NCBI RefSeq assembly: GCF_037975245.1
Contig: NC_092561.1
Location: forward strand, 13,453,001 to 13,517,000
Length of the DNA: 64,000 nt
From: Apostichopus japonicus
Lineage: Eukaryota > Echinodermata > Holothuroidea > Aspidochirotida > Stichopodidae
Direction of reading: 5' to 3'
This document shows, one piece after another, positions 61,601 to 64,000 of the stretch. The translations under genes and the position numbers were made by a program. The notes below the pieces were generated by a model. That model was not told the DNA's origin. It worked only from the letters and a program-made list of their open reading frames with translations, and did not search any database. Each line of letters opens with the position of its first letter. The first letter of the stretch is position 1.

Positions 61601-62844
61601 AAACTATACAAACGGGGACAACAGTTTAAATTGAAAGTAAATCATTATTTGGAATTGTTGGACATTAAATCGTTTAATGGACATAATATTTAATACAAAA
61701 TGTGGATTTTTTTAACCTTACACTATTAAAGATGTAGAAACAAAACAAAAATAAAGTCAAAGGTAATAAAAATAATAATAATAATAATAATTAGTCTTAT
61801 ATAGCGCAGAATCCAACCTAAAGGTTGCTCAATGCCCTTATGTACTGATCAATAGCCTCTCTTTCCTTAACACATAATAAATAATAAACAAATTGCCAAT
61901 TTAAGAAATGGAAGTTAAAGAAACAAATGTATTGGTACCTTCTCCTGCACATTCCTCGAGACAGACATGACAAGAAATAACCACTTTCGAATGCAGGGGA
62001 AGGGATGAAGGTTGGTGTTGGAATGGGCATTATGGATGGCTCATCTCAGTAACAAACGGCCTGCCCTCAAAGAAGACCTTATACTGTTTCATGTGCAATT
62101 GAAAAAGACTAAAAGGCAAATGAGAAAAAGATGTTTACCTGGCCTCTTTGCTCTATTTTTTTTTCTTATTTTTAGATTCGGTCAGAAATAATCGCAACAT
62201 ATGCATTGTGTGGATTTTCAAACATCAGTGCCATAGGCGTACAAATTGGAGCCCTTTCAGCAATGGCGCCATCTAAGCAAGTGACTTTGCATCTGTTGCA
62301 ATCAGGGCCTTAATTGCTGGTTCCGTAGCGTGTTTTATGACTGCATGTATTGCAGGTAAGTAGAAGGAAAAACTCCTTTATCAATTATTTTTCTACAAGT
62401 AATTTAAGCTGAATAGTCTTGCACTTGTAAACTTGTAAAATATTTTAATGTTATGTTATTAAACCTTCGTCAGTAACTCCTGGCTCTCATTCGAGGAAGA
62501 TGGAGTTATTCACAAATGTGTCACAATCTGATATTCACACAGTCAAGTTGAAGATAGAAACCGAAGACATTCTCGCCCATATTACCAGGGCTGAGACGAC
62601 ATTATCACCATGTCCATTTCACAACCAGCTAGGTTTTTGGGGGTTATTAATTCATATTTAAAATGGATCATATTTGTAACGACTAAAGCAGCATTGATTT
62701 TAACAAGAATCTTTTCAAAATAGGAAAATAAGACCCTCTCAAAAAAATAAAATAAACAATTGTTCTTTTTCAGGAGTACTTTATGACGAATCGAAATATG
62801 ATGGATCTACTGTGATTCAAGTAAATGAGACGTTTCTTACATAG
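52667..62844 (+). CDS. SLC28: Concentrative nucleoside transporter (SLC28/CNT), ten exons, two frame breaks
   Basis: Ion-coupled nucleoside importer of the plasma membrane. Exons: 52667-52870, 54550-54833, 55370-55517, 57408-57599, 59627-59788, 60169-60425, 60659-60827, 60940-61127, 62176-62355, 62774-62844; about 618 aa if frames are restored, near the family's ~650. Visible landmarks: acidic cytosolic N-terminus, first helices, [101 protein letters not shown] (the CNT signature, with Arg where Gly or Ala is usual two residues before the Lys), [20 protein letters not shown]. Breaks: exon 60940-61127 is 188 nt where 189 is needed (A5 run at 61,092-61,096); exon 62176-62355 is 180 where 181 is needed (near 62,278-62,283). 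The donor after 55,517 reads ATAATG, not GTAATG. The start ATG follows an AG, so a 5' UTR intron is possible. Confidence 0.93.
53040..53790 (+). repeat. ~37-43-bp minisatellite in SLC28 intron 1
   Basis: About twenty degenerate copies of AGCTACTTGTCCACAATACA followed by TTCATGTAATTACAATT. Unit length drifts, with a shift from TAATTACAATT to TTCTTACATT forms along the array. Confidence 0.92.
55785..55870 (+). repeat. tRNA-like 3' half (SINE fragment) in SLC28 intron
   Basis: CGGGAGGTCCCGGGTTCGAT followed by ACCTGGCCGGGTCA gives a T-arm-like hairpin with a B box (GGTTCGATACC). No good A box or acceptor stem is present, so it is a SINE or tRNA fragment rather than a tRNA gene. Confidence 0.5.
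56420..57330 (+). mobile_element. Penelope-like retroelement, 5'-truncated, GIY-YIG part
   Basis: Frame 56,431-56,895 reads [20 protein letters not shown] and [20 protein letters not shown] after a Cys-rich segment ([13 protein letters not shown]); 56,895-57,000 continues in another frame with [20 protein letters not shown]. This is the GIY-YIG endonuclease tail typical of Penelope-like elements. The reverse transcriptase is absent and frame breaks are present, as expected for a truncated dead copy. It is inserted in the SLC28 intron right after the exon whose donor is abnormal. A pyrimidine-rich stretch follows to 57,270. Confidence 0.88.
57278..57316 (+). ncRNA. Degenerate hammerhead-like hairpin at the Penelope 3' end
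   Basis: A 7-bp stem CGATCCT/AGGATCG with a 3-base loop is followed by AAACGTC. GAC/GTC and GCCT/AGGC could close around it. Penelope-like elements are known to carry hammerhead ribozyme motifs. Here the CTGATGA core position reads CTGGAGA, so self-cleavage is doubtful. Confidence 0.3.
57928..58325. mobile_element. hAT MITE with perfect 8-bp target duplication
   Basis: Ends CATTGGTTCTCA and TGAGAACCACTT are inverted repeats (10 of 12), resembling the CAGTGGTTCTCAAA ends of known hAT families. ATCTACAC flanks both sides exactly (57,920-57,927 and 58,326-58,333). It lies in the SLC28 intron 57,600-59,626. Confidence 0.93.
58335..59620. other. SLC28 intron sequence, nothing else recognised
   Basis: No repeat relation or coding sense noticed. 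Confidence 0.4.
61765..62050. repeat. (AAT)n-associated dispersed repeat in SLC28 intron
   Basis: An AAT/ATA microsatellite (about 61,767-61,792) joins TTAGTCTTATATAGCGCAGA and GGTTGCTCAATGCCCTTATG. This arrangement, a trinucleotide tract next to a TATATAGCGC element, is a familiar dispersed repeat type in marine animal genomes. Confidence 0.55.
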
Positions 62845-63008
62845 GGATAGATGAACCTGGCAGAACAACTGCAGTTACAACGGATAGTTAAGCTTTAATT
62901 TTAGCTGGATGTAATCAGCTCCCTTATATAATGAGAAAATACTAACGGCGCCAAACTTACGAAAACATTTCAATAAAATAAAACGTTGTTTTATGCTTTA
63001 TAGTTATT

Positions 63009-63170
63009 AACAGTGTCTGAGTAAGGTATATGAAGTTGTATAGTGTTAAGCGTTGACTTAAAAACTGTTCGGAGCTTTGATATCTTGGATGAATTATTAA
63101 TCCAGTAAGTTTCTGCTACAGTATAGGCACACATGCTGACGGAGAGGTTAAGTAATCTTTGAAAAAAAAA
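63009..63170 (+). repeat. Direct repeat, copy 1
   Basis: GTGTCTGAGTAAGGTATATG, GAAGTTGTATAGTGTTAAGC, GTTCGG, TTGGATGAAT, CTGACGGAGAGGTTAAGTAA. Matched in the same order by 63,840-63,985. Confidence 0.75.
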
Positions 63171-63839
63171 ATCTGTAACAGAAAACAACTGGTGGCATAT
63201 CGTGTAGACCAAGATTATGTACACCTTAATGGCTAATGATGCAATCTTGGCCTTCTATTTCACAATGCAATGTCCCATTCTGCACTTACTATGACGTCAC
63301 AGTGTATGCAAATGTTCTCATGTTGCTTTTCGGAGCAAGGAGAATACGCGGGCGGATTGATACAAACTCTATATGGAGTGTATCAGCTAAAGCATGATCA
63401 CTATTGGCATGAATCATTGAATTTGAATATAGGCCGGATATCTCTATGAACAGAACATGCTGTTCTAAGGTAAGTTATTATTATATGTACTCACGTAATG
63501 TTTAATAAAATTAGAAGACGGACGTGCTGCACATAATTTTTGCAATGAGTAAGTACTAATGTGTAACTGATTAGGACGATGCATTAAAAGGAATAAGATA
63601 TCCGAGGCAAAATGATGTTTATTCGTTAAGTATTAAAATTCGTAATATTTTAACAAATGCTAATAATAGTTCAATTGCTTGTGCTGATTATGGAAGCGTA
63701 TTGAGCATTTTCAAATTCTACGGATTCTATTAACGCACGTTTCTGGACTATGGTGACATTGTTAATATTTAACAGTTCGGGGTTCTAAATAAAAACAAGA
63801 TTAGCAGAATAAACTGCCATGTTATACTCCAAAATGATA

Positions 63840-63985
63840 TGAGTGTCTGAGCAAGGTATACAAGTTGTATATAGTATTAATCGTTGAAAACAGTTCGGTG
63901 ATTTGACCCATTGGATGAATGATTATTCAGTGTCTGTTACAGTAGGCCCACATCCTGACGGATAGGTAAGGTAAGCTTTGAAATA
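63840..63985 (+). repeat. Direct repeat, copy 2
   Basis: GAGTGTCTGAGCAAGGTATA, CAAGTTGTATATAGTATTAA, CAGTTCGGTGATTTG, TTGGATGAATG, CTGACGGATAGGTAAGGTAA. About 830 bp downstream of copy 1, after the SLC28 gene. Could be long terminal repeats of a short element or a plain duplication. Confidence 0.75.
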
Positions 63986-64000
63986 TGCTGGCAAATGTGT

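Overview
This is eukaryotic (metazoan) genomic DNA: AT-rich, genes split into short exons by GT-AG introns, and packed with transposon debris, SINEs and satellites. The proteins read best as deuterostome, and a secreted C-type lectin, Penelope-like and hAT elements and dispersed AGGTCA-containing repeats suggest an echinoderm, perhaps a sea cucumber. That assignment is an inference, not a measurement.

Layout. 0.6-1.7 kb: two arrays of one short repeat in opposite orientation. 2.5-4.1 kb (+): the 3' exons of an SLC16/monocarboxylate-transporter-like gene. 5.1-8.6 kb: retrotransposon relics and a ~290-bp tandem repeat. 10.1-15.4 kb: a 5.26-kb palindrome with no spacer, whose arms both carry NSA2 exons; the right arm runs into the rest of NSA2 (to 19,384), the left arm is a decayed copy. 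20-34 kb: repeat-rich, with a 197-bp satellite in a dimeric higher-order pattern, a duplicated orphan ORF, and a three-level nest (hAT MITE in a hAT element in a tRNA-SINE). 34.5-35.1 kb: a (GAT/GGT)n array. 35.4-40.2 kb (-): a complete three-exon secreted C-type lectin gene. 44.4-46.3 kb (-): two exons of an EF-hand protein, one partly copied four times in a 99-bp tandem array. 46.8-52.6 kb: LINE relic, convergent SINEs around an AT tract, a fold-back element and MITEs. 52.7-62.8 kb (+): a ten-exon SLC28 concentrative nucleoside transporter with a Penelope-like element, a hAT MITE and a minisatellite in its introns.

The genes are not an operon or an obvious pathway: NSA2 is ribosome biogenesis, SLC16 and SLC28 are plasma-membrane transporters, and the lectin is probably innate immunity. 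The main interest is structural: the palindrome that beheads NSA2, at least six terminal-inverted-repeat elements whose target-site duplications can be read directly, and a run of reading-frame breaks in conserved genes that all need one added base. That last pattern points to deletion-type consensus errors as much as to gene decay.
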